Shown: positions 12,201-27,796 of the stretch, one piece after another
Layout: every line of letters begins with the position of its first letter
Position numbering within the stretch: the first letter of the stretch is position 1
From: Cyclospora cayetanensis
Taxonomy: Eukaryota > Apicomplexa > Conoidasida > Eucoccidiorida > Eimeriidae
DNA: 64,000 bases
Reading direction: 5' to 3'
NCBI RefSeq assembly: GCF_002999335.1
Contig: NW_020312535.1
Location: 1-64,000, forward strand
Notes under the pieces: generated by a model
What the model was told of the DNA's origin: nothing
Seen by the model: only the letters and a program-made list of their open reading frames with translations
The model's database searches: none
Position numbers and translations under genes: made by a program

Positions 12201-13961
12201 GCTGCGGAAGATAGAGCCTCTGTTGGCTACCCACTATGGCTAACCTTTTTGCTAATCCAAGTGCATAATAACAGTGTAAAGATGCTCTATGCACCCAGAT
12301 TTATGCGTAGGTACGCTCAGTTAGATTGCCTGTACCTGCTGGCATTTAAAGGGCTTTTTAAAATTTAATCAGCTACTTGCGTCCGCAGTTCTGAAACGCA
12401 GAATATGATCTATGAGGCATAATGGTAATGCTGAACTAGTGTACATTTTTATTCTCCATAAATGTTGCTTGTCTCCCAATATCATATAGCAGGAGGGTCA
12501 TCCATTTCAGCGCTTCAACGACAGAGAGCCATTGCCCCACCGCAATCGCGATAGTTTGGCATCTCATTTGTTGGTAGGGAGCATGCGTGAATTTCTTCCC
12601 CTTTACTTCTCTTTACAACAGGAGGCGGGCTTTGTTTTTGTCGCCTGGACTGTTTTAACATTTGCGCGTGCTTGGGAAGGCGCGATACAGCGGAATAGCT
12701 TAAGCAACTCTGGGGGTATTTGACCCCAACATCCGACAGAGGAACACGATGGCATGCATTCACAAGTGGGGAAGAGATGTAGTGGGGCTAAGCTATATCC
12801 AGGCAGTTGTAATGACACTCCACATATTTAATCAAGAATTGCTATGAAAAAGAATGGCGGTTTTGTCTGTTTGTATGCTTTTTGTATTGTGAAGAACTGC
12901 CAGCTGGATACAAAAAGATGTAGTGTTGTGTGTGCCTGCGTTAGATGCTATATGCAAGTAGCTGGGAGCGCTCGGATTTCTTTAAGGGTGCAGCTATGCG
13001 CACACTACTTGAACCTCTCCCCTCCTGTCGGAGCCATATATGGCGAGGACAGGAAGCTGAAGAGCTGTTTTCGAAGAACGACCAGTACAATTTTCTCAGT
13101 GTTCATGTAGTCTAGAAAAAGTGCCTCTTTACGAAGATCTCCTTCGAAGCGATACATCGCCCCAGCCCCCGAAACAGATTGGCGCAACGGCTCCTGTGGT
13201 AGGGCTACAGAAAAATTGCAGCGAGAAACAGCATTATCTATACACACCACATGCATTGGCAAAGAAGAGAGGAATGCAAAGTGGAGTCGTGCGCATGAAG
13301 TGAATCTCCCTCCCCGCCTGGTGGACAAGCACTGCGACACACGCGTGTGGGGTTGATGGCGAACAGCGGAACACCACGAACATTAGAGTTAGATGTGTAA
13401 GCTAAGGAAGCTTTCCTGCAAGTTTTGATGGTTGATTTCCAGGATGGTTCAGAAACTTGTGCGTGCTCGGTCCATGACATCCAAGAGGCACCCTATGTTT
13501 GCCTAATGCCAGCAGCGAAAACATAGAAGGATAATGCCATAGGACTCTAGTATGGAAATATTACGGGGTATATCATTGTTATATTTAGTAGCCATGAAGG
13601 CGATAGGGATTACTTTTGGGGGGTTAGGGTCTGCTCAGCACAGCTCTTTCTTCTGCAGCTCCAGCGGCACAGACCGGCTGCCAAAGGCGGCTCCGCAGAC
13701 GCGTCCTGGCAACAGCCCCCCACCATTTTGCCCACATTCCTTCATTCTTCCAGTGTTATTACATAGAGAGCCTCAGAATAAGAGCTTATTTTTCACCCTC
13801 AGGGCTAGACATCTGCCGCATAGCCAGCATCGGGTTTGGCGGTGGTCAATCGGACGTTCTCCCGAAGTCGGGAAGCGACACATCACAGAGTTAAAGTACA
13901 TTGGTCACAAGTATAGCGTGGGAAAAAAGTTGGTCTTGAATCTGTAATATCGAGTTTGAGA
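9219..13961. other. Gene-free spacer between divergent PITP-PH and aminotransferase genes
   Basis: No convincing coding exon seen. Longest open frames are about 140 codons and have no recognisable motif. Base composition drops from GC-rich to near-even past 10 kb. The spacer must hold both promoters because the flanking genes are divergent, but no clear TATA or initiator element could be singled out. Confidence 0.6.
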
Positions 13962-17666
<3,705 letters not shown>

Positions 17667-20600
17667 ATCTTCGGCCAATTTCTATTTTCAACGGCAGCAG
17701 CATCACCCATGCAGCTGAGCGCTCTCAATGTCACCTTGGAGAGCAACACCAAAGCGAAGTGATGCGAATTCCACACCTGTGACACAGTTTTCTTGGTGTT
17801 GCTGCTCATGAGGCAGAAGCAGTATTACTCCTCAGAGTTATTAAAAAGCGGCAAGTGCCGCAGCAGCAGTACGAAATGCTACCATGCACTCGTAGCAGGT
17901 CCAGCAACAGCACTCCGTTTGTTCTCCTACCTGCAGCATCCCCTGCAGTAAAGCCACTGGGCTTTGATAGCGCAGTTTTTACAGCGCTCTGGCGACAGCA
18001 GTGACCGATCAAAAGACGTGCACTCTCATTTCGCAAGCCCCTGCGCACTGCCTCTTTATTTCTCAGTGCCAGAAGTTTCCAGTGCGGGGGAAGCGGTAGC
18101 AATGCAGTGGCTGACCGCATTGCCGCTGTGTTTGCATCATTTGAGGGACAGCACATGCTCTGTGTACAAAAGTCTTTTTCGCAACCGGCCGTAAAGGCGC
18201 AGCAGCAAAAACAGGTTTGCCCGTTCAGCAGCAGCTACTCTAATTGTAGCAACAGCGGCTGCAGCACTGCGTGCCAAACGCAGAAGCAAATTCGTGTGGA
18301 AACAGCAGCAACAGATGCGCTAAGCGAGAAACGCGGCGAGCATGTGCTGCTCCAGTTGCGCTTGGCCCTACCGTTTAGATCCTTCCGCAGCATCGAATCG
18401 CTGTTAGGATCAGCAGTCCGCTGCATCATAAGCAGCAGAAATCCATCAGTGCTGCATATCAAGCAGCTGCGTACTTGTTTATAACTTCAATTGCATTTTC
18501 AGCCAGCAAGCGCAACGCTATTCGCGTTCGTTAAATGTTGCTCTGTAGATGTTCTAAGAGCTCTTGGAAAACTGCTAAAGGTACACCAGTCTCAGAAGCA
18601 CAACTGAATTGCATAGCATCTGGAAGGGCCATTTAGCAACATGTTCCGATACAACAACTCCACACCCTAGTTCCTGGTGGGAGAGAAATCGAGAACACTG
18701 CTCAAGTAGTAATACTAGAGCCGAGGCATACGAGGATTTCCCCAGAGTGTGGAAGCCCAGCTTGAAGGTACAATTTTCCCCCGAGGGCAACACGAGACAA
18801 ATGCTGGCTCTGTGGAGCCCAACGCAGCTTGGCTGGAGTGCTCATCTAAGCTCTCCGTAGATTGTCATTTATCTCTAGAAAACCTGCTGGGAAGTTACAG
18901 AGTTCCTCCCTTGCCCTGCCCTCACCCCTCAGGGGGATGAGACAGCTAAAGTGCAAGCTGATGGGCTCTTTAAGCGCTCTGATCATTCGAAGCTAAACTC
19001 TTCAGCACGCAGTGCGCATGCACACAGACCGAAAGTTCAATTTGTTCAGAGTTTACTCTGCTCTGCTGTGGACAAGATATAAGGAGACCAAAACAGAGTC
19101 ATAGTCAACCAATGCAAGCAAGGACTTAATTAATGCCATAAAAGTGCTGAAGTCTTGCTGTGCCCCCTGCATTCGCGGCAGCGCCTCCACATATAAGGCT
19201 TGTGCCCACGGGCAGCTGGCTAATGCTCATCATTTGCAGTTTCGCATAGAGCAGCACCTGTTAAAACCCCTTGCACAGCAAGACTGAGGCATATGAATGT
19301 GTCTGGCTCGGGCTGGCTTACGCTCCTTGCGTTCAGCCGATGTGCTATTCTTTGATGCTGCTGCTCGAGTTTAGTGTGCGCGGTACTTCTAATGGTCAAG
19401 TTCTTCTCCTTGAAGACCTCTTAGTGAGGATTTACATGAGTCAGCCACATCCAGATACATGGACAATGGAACTGCTAAAATGGTGCATGAGCAAGGGAAT
19501 CCCCACCAAACCCGAACAGGATTCTTGCTTTTGAGCCAAGTCTTCGGTTTTTGGGGCAATCCCCCGAACTTCGTGGCCTCCTGCCTCTTTAATGCTACGA
19601 AACGAAGCAACAAGCGGCGTACTGAAGTTAATTGCTCGCTTATAGGCGAAAGAGAAATAGTGTTCCTTTAGGTTAGCGTTCAGTCACAAACTCGAACACT
19701 GCAATCGTAGGATCTGATTTATATCCTCTCCGTGTATAGGCGGGCACCATGGGAATTATTAAAGGTAAACTCAGTATCTGATAGGGTTTGACGCCTATCT
19801 CTAAAGGCAAATGCAACACAGTGCTAGCAGGTTGCATATTTGGGAATGCAACTCGCGTTAATTTTATGGGCCTCAAAATGCGTAATGTTTGGCTGAAGGC
19901 ACAGTTTCAAGCTTTTCACCTCACCGGTGCGGGCGGTTCAAAAGCGAGGTAGCTAGCCATCAAAAACATCATGGCTAGTGGTAGTCAGCTTCCTGTGATA
20001 GAACCGTTCGTGCAAAATGTATGTCTCGAGCACACCGACATTGCAGGAGCTTGCATATAGTAGGGTGTTTTATGCAGTCCACTTTGGAAGTGTTACCCAC
20101 CTCTAATTTTGCTACGGTTGCGTTTGATTTTTACTATTTCACGAATTGTGGACTACGGCGGCTACAGCTAAAACGATACAATTAGGCAGGTGATGGATGG
20201 CACCATGCTGAGGACAGAGAAACTCGCAGAACATTCTTTTAGAGGTGGTGCCTTCAACTCAATATTTGAGCTTTTCATTGCTTATTACTACTGAGGCAAA
20301 GCAAATGACTCTCCGGAGGAAAGATACATCATGGTGGTGCTGCTGCTGCTGTTGTTGCTGCTGCTCTGGCTGCACACTGCAAGCTGCAGCCGACGAGTCA
20401 TGGGGGCCCCAATTTCCACCCGGCACTTCTTATTTCGATTCTCTTGGGTTTTACATCCAGAGGCCAAACCAAACACCTTATGCCTCCATTGTTTTAGAGA
20501 AAGTCTGTGCTAAATAATTGGCCAAAGTATTCTCCGGTACTTGGCTCAATGCGTATCAGCAACAGCACCAGCACCAGCACTCCCCTCCAGGTTGTCACCG

Positions 20601-20688
20601 CAGATCTTAGAGCCGCCAACAAAACCTGCTCTCCAGCACCCAACCTCTAGCCCCTAAATCCTACATCTTGGACTGGGAATCGTACATC
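17667..20688. other. Intergenic region with scattered CAG runs
   Basis: About 3 kb between two same-strand genes. Contains short CAG/CTG runs (around 17860, 18190, 18240 and 20335-20370). Open frames up to about 125 codons (for example 18107-18484, Ser/Cys/Gln-rich) show no motif or splice-consistent neighbours. The upstream 200 bases of the next gene are rich in CAGCACCAGCACC. No gene called. Confidence 0.6.
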
Positions 20689-23600
20689 ATGGGCGTATTC
20701 GCCAGGCGTCTCGCGTATTCGTCGCTGGCTGTGGGGGCCTCTACAGCTCTAGGAGGGGCCTTCCTCTGGCGTCGGCACAATAAGGGAAAAGTCCCCGAGG
20801 GCACAAAGTACTATGTTACTCCTACAGGGCCCTCAGGGGCATCGGGGGCCCTGGCGGGCCCCCGCAAAGCCCCTTATCTGCCACCATCTCGAGAGGAAAT
20901 GATCGCCAAAATGAAGCAAGACAGATTTGATGTACTCGTGATTGGAGGCGGAGCTACGGGTAGACTGTTGTTGCCTCTGTTGCCGTGGTGTCTCTCTCTG
21001 GGTGCTACCGTGTGAAGGAGGTGTTTCTGTCCGTGTTTAGCAGAAATCTGCCTTCGCGGCGGCGCGTGCATACATGTCTTGTGTGGACACCAAAAATTCT
21101 GCATGTTTCTCAATGTGAACCAACCTTTTTACCAACTTGCTCTGCATACTTATCCTCGGCTCTAGCGGAAACGCTCACGAGGCTCCTGCCTTCTGTGCAA
21201 CGTATCTCCATGCATCATGTAGACTTCTCTGGCAGCTGTGCGACTCTTGCTCATCGCTTTCTGCTGCAGATGCGTGTGCATCTCTGGCGCTTATTTTTAC
21301 CGCCTGCAGGCCCACTTATTTTGAACTTGTATGACGGAGATGCCGTAGCACCCCTGTGTCTCCCCTGTACCTCTGGGTGTATTTGCAGGTGCTGGAGTGG
21401 TATTCGATGCCAGCGCTAGGGGCCTGAAGTGCTGTCTAATAGAACAGAATGACTTTTCATCTGGAACTTCGGCCAAGAGCACCAAACTCATACATGGGGG
21501 CATCCGCTACCTCCAGAAAGCTTTCGAGGAGTTGGACTTTGCACAGTGAGGGCGACAGAAACTTTCTCTTGGTTCTGTATACAATGTCATCTTTCGGCTA
21601 AATCACAAAGATGTCACGACTTTTTTCTCAGCGGTTTTCTGGTTTCTGCGGGGAGAAGGGCACCTAAAAGGATAGCTGCTTTTAGTTGTCCATGGGTCCC
21701 CAGTTATTTTATGTATCTCAGGTCCTGTGCGTTACCCTTCACGTGTCTGTCGTTCTAATACATACTTTCTGCGTGCCTCTCTCTCACTGTGGATGCTCAT
21801 CCTCGCTGTATTAATGGCTCTTCTCTCTATGAAAACCTTTCCGATTTTACTCGGTGCCTGCCCATGCGTTGTTCAGTCTCTAAGAACCTCTCTTTGCCTC
21901 TGGCTCGTACTGCTTTTGTGCGCCTTTCCTTGCATCTGTTTCTCTCAATCTCAGGCTCTCACTGGTGTGCGAAGCATTAGAAGAGAGGGCACACATTTTA
22001 CAGGCAGCTCCGCATATTGCGCAGCCCCTGGCGATTCTGATGCCTATCTACAAACTCTGGCAGATCCCGTATTTCTGGTTAGGCGTCAAGGCGTATGGTT
22101 TCATTGCCAACCTTGTCTGTTGCGGGGATACCGGTGAGGATGCATACATCAACGAGCCGCTCTTCGCAGCGTCACTTGATGCGATCGATGATCCGTTGAT
22201 ATATGCACCATCATCCAGCCGTATTCCCGCCATTCGTTGTTCCATTTTCAAAATGATGTTTTCAATACCGCCTTTTAAAGCTTGTTCACTATTCTCTCTA
22301 AAATACTGTGCTGGCGGCCCCTTCGTTATGTGTGTGTACATGTGTACGCACCCTTGCGCTTCTCTCCCCCGTGTGATGGTGACCCCTCCTTGCGTGCATA
22401 TATATACATATATATATATATATTGAACCTCATGTGTGTGTCTCTAGTAGTTATATTGAGCTCTTGGTACTACTCCTGCGGCCTTCTGTGCCTCTTTGTC
22501 TCTCGCCACCTCCACATCCAACGCTTTCCGTATATATTCTTCCGTGTGTTCAGCAAGCGAAGAGGCGACACTCTTCACACGTGCCTCTCGTCCTACACAT
22601 ACACACACATACACACACACACACATGCACACACACACTACGCAGCTCGGTGATTCGTGGGTGGCTGTGTGTCTCTCAGAGGTGCCCCCCACCTCGTACC
22701 TCCCTGCTGGCACCTCGGCCTTTTCGATGCCAGTGCTTCCTGCTCGAGGTTTGAAGGGTTCTCTCTTGTATTTTGATGGGCAGATGAATGACAGCCGCCT
22801 CTGTCTCTCCCTTGCCCTCTCCCCCACGATCCCCGGCTACGTGGAGGGCATGCAACAAGCTGCGGCAGCAAACCACGTCAGGGCCAAGGAGTTTATCAAG
22901 GATGAAAACAAAAAGATTGTCAGCAAAAGGCCTTTCCACCCTCGCTCTAATCACAGGCTTTGCCTTCGCTCTTTGTGTTTCTTGCTCGACAGGGCCTCGG
23001 CCCGTCTGCTTCATGCTAGGGGTGACGCCGCTGCAACGAATTCATAGTCTTGCGCTGCACAGGAAGGCGATAATAGCCCATGTTTTTGCCTTTTGCTCCA
23101 TCCTTCCAAAAGCCTCCGCCTTGGGGCTTCCCCTTCTTCTCCCTCCCTCCTTCGCTTGCACTTAAGCTTTCTTGAGAATTCGTTGCATCCTGCTGGCTGG
23201 TCCTGTTGGGTGTGTTGGTAGATCGGCGTCCGGGTTGAAGACAAAGAGGCCAACGAAGAGTTCATCATCTACGCAAAAGTAGTTGTCAATTGTGCAGGTG
23301 CCTCCTTTCGCCCCAATAGTGGTTTTAAGCTCTAGAGGCCCCTCCCCCCTCCCTGGTGATGTTTCAGCGCAGCTTTCCCGTAAAGGCCCACTGTCAGGTT
23401 GCTAGGCCAAAGAGGGAGCCACCAGGAGCTTGCGCTCATCGCTTACAAAGTTTGTGCACATGTGGAGACTCTGGAGCTGTGTTTCCTATTTTCTGTTCTA
23501 GGCACATCCTGTGTAGCGGTTCATAAGGTACAGGCACTGCTTCGACAATTTTGTGCTGCAGGGCCTCAAGCGGATATCGTGAGGAAAATGGACCATCCAG

Positions 23601-26600
23601 ATGCACCCTGTCTTTTGACACCGGCATCCGGTATGTCTCTTCGTGTCGCATGCAGCATGTTTGGCACTTGTTACGGGGATCTTGCTTGTGCCTTGCGGGC
23701 TAGGCTTTTGCGTCTAGAGTAGGGGGTGTGGAGGGGTTCCCGTGTAGTGGCTGGTATGTGGGCAGGGTTTGCGCAAAAGTTGTTTTTGGAGTCTGCCAAC
23801 ATGGGGACTCGCTTTCGCGTAGAGAGAACGGTGCTGGATTGCACAAGGGTGTAGTACCTACCGCTGTAGCGATTGGCATGGCGCGCATGCAGAGGGAACA
23901 CATGTAGACGTCTGCTGGTGTTTTTTGCTGCTGTGTAGGTGCACATATCGTGTTGCCACACTGGTATACGCATCACACGCCTTTTGGTTTGCTGTTGCCG
24001 GAGACGAGTGATGGTCGTGTATTATTTCTGCTTCCTTGGGAGGGCCATACCATCGCGGGTACAACCGACGCTCCAGCCGTGGAGTCTGAGGATCCTCGCG
24101 CGAAAGCTGCAGACGTAGATTTCCTGGTAGAGGAAATTGCCTCATATTTGAAGGTGGACGCAGACAAAATGCGGTCGGTCTCTCGTGCACAGTGTAGTTC
24201 GTTTAAATAATACCTTAGCAGGGAGTACGTCTTTTTCTTGGGATGCCTTAGTTTGACTTTGAGGCCTATAGGCTTCGTCTTTGCGTTAATTTTCTATGCG
24301 TGAGGGTGGGTACGAATGCGATTGCGAATGTAAGTGCGTGTATGTATGTGTGTATGTACTTAGGTATGTGTACTTATGTATGTGTATGTGTGTGTATGGG
24401 TATGTCTGTATATGTGTATGTATATGTATGTATATGTATGTGTATGTATATGTATGTGTATGTATCTGTATGTGTATGTATATGTATGTGCGTGTGTGTG
24501 TATGCATATGTATGTATATGTATGCGCATGTATATGTGTGTATGTATGTGTATGTATATGTATGTATGTATATGTATGTGTATGTATATGTATGTGTATG
24601 TATATGTATGTGTATGTATATGTGTGTATGTATGTGCGAGTCTGTGTATGTGTGTGTATGTGTGCCTGTGGTTTTGGTCTGTACATGTGCTGTCTCGCCC
24701 TTGGTACCGTGGAATTGTCCTGCGCAGGGTATTTTGAGAATCCTTGCGATCTGTCGGCGTTTTGAGTTTTGTTGTGGCATGGGATATTGGTGAAGCTGTG
24801 TGACCAAAAACATTCCTTTTATTGATGTTCTCGGTCCTTATTCTCTGTCCGCTGTGCACTGCACGGCCAGTAGCACTGTTTTCAGCGTGTGTACCAGAAA
24901 AATCCCTTTTGCGGTGTGCAGAGCGGACATCCAGTCTGTGTGGTGTGGCAATCGGCCCCTAGTGTCTCAAACGCCGTCCGCCCAAGACACTGCTGGAGTC
25001 GTGCGTTCCCACACAGTGCTAGTCGACGAATCCTCTGGCCTCGTGAGCCTCGTTGGAGGCAAGTGGACAACGTACAGGCGCATGGCCGAGGTACGTAGTA
25101 CGGAGGTTGTGGCGCGCGGGAGGGAGCGACAGGATTTGACGAGGGCAGCGTAGATGTGTGTGCATGTGTATGTGTGCACGTGTGTGTTTACGGGGACCTG
25201 AACAGAGGCGGCATGAAGTATCTTTGCAGATCATCCTGTAGAATTATGCGTGTTTAGGCTGACTCGGGGTGGGGAGGGGCCGTGGGGGGACTTTTTTTGT
25301 CGGTGTCTTGTCCTAGAACACCACACAAGACATTTTCGTCCACCATCTGGTGCCTGCGTAGAAGCCACCAGATATTCGTTGATGCGCTACGCCACAAGCC
25401 TTTCTGCTGGCTTTCTATCTTATAGGAACGCCAGTTACCACCAGTGGCGATTCTGCGCCTTTTGTACACAGGACGCTGTTGACAAACTTCTGTTGGTTCA
25501 CCATGAGAAGGTCGCCGCCTCGACTCCTTGCAGAACCAAAGGAATGAAAATACAGGGGGCCGTCGATCCCCTTGGCCGTCTGAGTCCAGCTGTAAGGCAG
25601 CTGGTTCTTCTCCTGTGTTTTTTCAGGGCACTTTTGTCTCTTCTTTAGGAGGTTTTCTCCTAGCTTTTGTTAAGCGGTTCCTCCGCCTCTTGAGATCTCC
25701 GGTGCCTGCGCTTCAAAGTGGCCGCTTTTTGTTTTCTCCCGGATTTCCTTCTCCTGCATAGAGACGTTCTAAGCTGCTCTCTGGAGGCTACGCGCTTCTT
25801 TTTTCCTCGCCTTGTGAAAACGTCTTCGATGCCGTACTTGGAATGTGTTTCGAATGCCTACGTACCTCAGGACTGTCGGTTCAGCAGCGGCAAGCTAGAA
25901 AGCGAGTTGGCGTCTTCCTTCCCTTCTCTCTCTTTCGAGCAACGAGCCCACCTAATCAGACACTACGGCTTCCTGTCACGGGACGTCCTCTCTTTAGCTC
26001 AGACGGAGGGCCTCATGGATCCTCTAGTAGAGGGCCACCCGTATCTGAAGGCAGAGGTTGTTTTTGCTTGCCGGTAAGCACAAACAGGCACCAAGAGGGT
26101 CGTAGTAAACCAGGGTCTGTGGCTATGTTGCTCCACTCATTTGCACTTATGCATGTGTAAACACCACTACTCCTAGCTCTACAACAACAACTACTACTAC
26201 CACTGTTTGTGGCAACTACATCTGCTAACGTACATTATACATGCTGATGAACGGCACTATACATGTAATATCGGGTTTAAAAGTCTGAATCAACACGCAA
26301 CAAGCACGGAATACCGCGTCTCACAATTGCCGTGAGGGAGGCCCTTGCTGCCCTTGTGTGGCTTTCTCAGAAACGAGCAGGCGCGGTCAGTTTGCGACGT
26401 CCTTGCACGACGGCTACCTCTCTTTTTCTTGGATCAGCAACAGGGTCTGAGGGCGATAGATCAGGTGCTCTGGCAAATAATCAATAGGCAGATTTTCAAG
26501 ACACGACAGCGCAGTGCAGGCCACACGAACCCCCGATCAACTCGATACAGTGCATTGCTGCATACACAGGCGCACAGTCCAAGGCGTGCGTTACCATGCC

Positions 26601-26742
26601 CGAGTGGTGTTATGGCTTTTAATGCGTGTTTCTGCAGGTGTGCGCCCTGATGTCCAAGGAACTGGGCTGGACTGCCACGATAGCCAACAAGAAAAAGGAA
26701 GAGGCCATCAATTATGCCAAGACATTTACAGTGTGCTCTTAA
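20689..26742 (+). CDS. FAD-dependent glycerol-3-phosphate dehydrogenase, mitochondrial (GPD2 homologue)
   Basis: Oxidises glycerol-3-phosphate to dihydroxyacetone phosphate and passes electrons to quinone at the mitochondrial inner membrane. Twelve exons in phase give 638 residues: 20689-20959, 21389-21545, 21955-22133, 22680-22918, 23222-23297, 23562-23630, 23939-24173, 24922-25090, 25472-25591, 25871-26073, 26371-26464 and 26638-26742 (TAA). Features in order: basic/hydrophobic N-terminus (about 10-27, likely membrane anchor or presequence), FAD-binding FDVLVIGGGATG (about 80-91), FSSGTSAKSTKLIHGGIRYL (family signature), LLYFDGQMNDSRL, VVVNCAGP, TSDGRVLFLLPWEG, IAGTTDAP, WCGNRPLV, LVGGKWTTYRRMAE, and a C-terminal helical domain ending KELGWTATIANKKKEEA. 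No EF-hand calcium domain follows, unlike the animal enzyme. Donors GTCAGC (exon 4) and GTCGGT (exon 7) are unusual but required by phase. Confidence 0.95.
22377..22640. repeat. TA and CA microsatellites in glycerol-3-phosphate dehydrogenase intron
   Basis: ATATATACATATATATATATAT around 22398-22422 and a CACACA block around 22598-22640, both inside the intron 22134-22679. They flank unique sequence and contribute only artefactual Thr-His or Val-Cys frames. Confidence 0.85.
24296..24665. repeat. TGTATG microsatellite in glycerol-3-phosphate dehydrogenase intron
   Basis: About 370 bases of TATG/TGTG alternation in the 748-base intron 24174-24921. All long frames on both strands here are repeat readings. 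Confidence 0.93.
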
Positions 26743-27796
26743 GGGTTCCTTTCCATAACAGCCATCCCCCGGCTCGACTCTAGAAACCGGCTGGGAAGCG
26801 CAAATTATTTGCATAGTTACGGGCCTTCTCGGTAATCTAGAGAACGATACGTAGTGGATCGGAGAGGCTCTGCTCAGCATTCATGTGTCATCTCGTGTAC
26901 ACCTTGTAGATGCTTTAAAATCTACCCAGGGCCTCCATTTTTACGTCTCTGGGGTCCTTGTTCTCCTAATATGGGCCCCTAATAACGGGGCCTTTCGCGG
27001 GACCATCTGTATAACATCTCCGATTTAGGAAGGGGATGTCACTGCGCTTTGTTCTTTCCCGTAAAGGGGGCCCCTGAGGGGTCTGCCCCCCATTTGGCTT
27101 ACAGCTCCCGTGTGGGCCCCCAAAATCCACCTTATTCATCCGCTGCATGCGAGCACTTTGTGCCGGGGTTCCACCTACGTTTTTTCTGTCGAATGGGGCG
27201 TTTCCACCTGACGCTGATGGGGACCCCCATTGTTTGCTGCAGTCCTAAGTGCGCGCATCTGTTTGTTGTAGCAAAAAAGATGTTACTTGATTCAGTCTCA
27301 AGTTGTTTAGAGACCAGCGCTAGTACTAAACAAGAAAGCTAGAAGCCACAAAACTGGAGGCCCTCACGTTGAGTAAGGGCCCAACTTCCCCCTCCCATTC
27401 GTGCTCTGGAATGAACACTTTCAAGAGTGCACTTTAAGAGCACCAGGGGGATCAAGGGCGTAAGCCTCGCCCACTCGGGGTCGCACCGGAGACGAGCCTG
27501 AGTATGGAAAACCGCACACAAGAGCCAGGCTACCGATGCACCCATGCGACGTTAGCTTAATGAAATACAAAGAAGGGCCCCTGCAAGTGGGGCTGGGCTG
27601 GTGTTTTGGAGTACCACTGCAAGGGTGCGCAAGGGCGTTTCAGAACGTCTTCTTTTGCGCCAAACTGAATTATTCTTCCGGCGTCCAACACCTGCAACAA
27701 ACCACTCCACGCAAGTGCTCTCCTCAGGGCTTTTCTACATCAGCTACTGGCTGTCCTTGAGCCCATATACTCTTCCCGCATTCAGCTTTCTCTGCA
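26743..27796. other. Spacer between convergent genes
   Basis: About 1 kb between the 3' ends of the dehydrogenase (+) and the ABC transporter (-). It should contain both polyadenylation regions. Several GGGGCCCC blocks (around 26975, 27068 and 27115) are present. No coding exon recognised. Confidence 0.55.

Noticed and set aside
24286..24859. Six overlapping frames of 100-175 codons
   Set aside because: Readings of the TGTATG microsatellite in an intron of the dehydrogenase gene.
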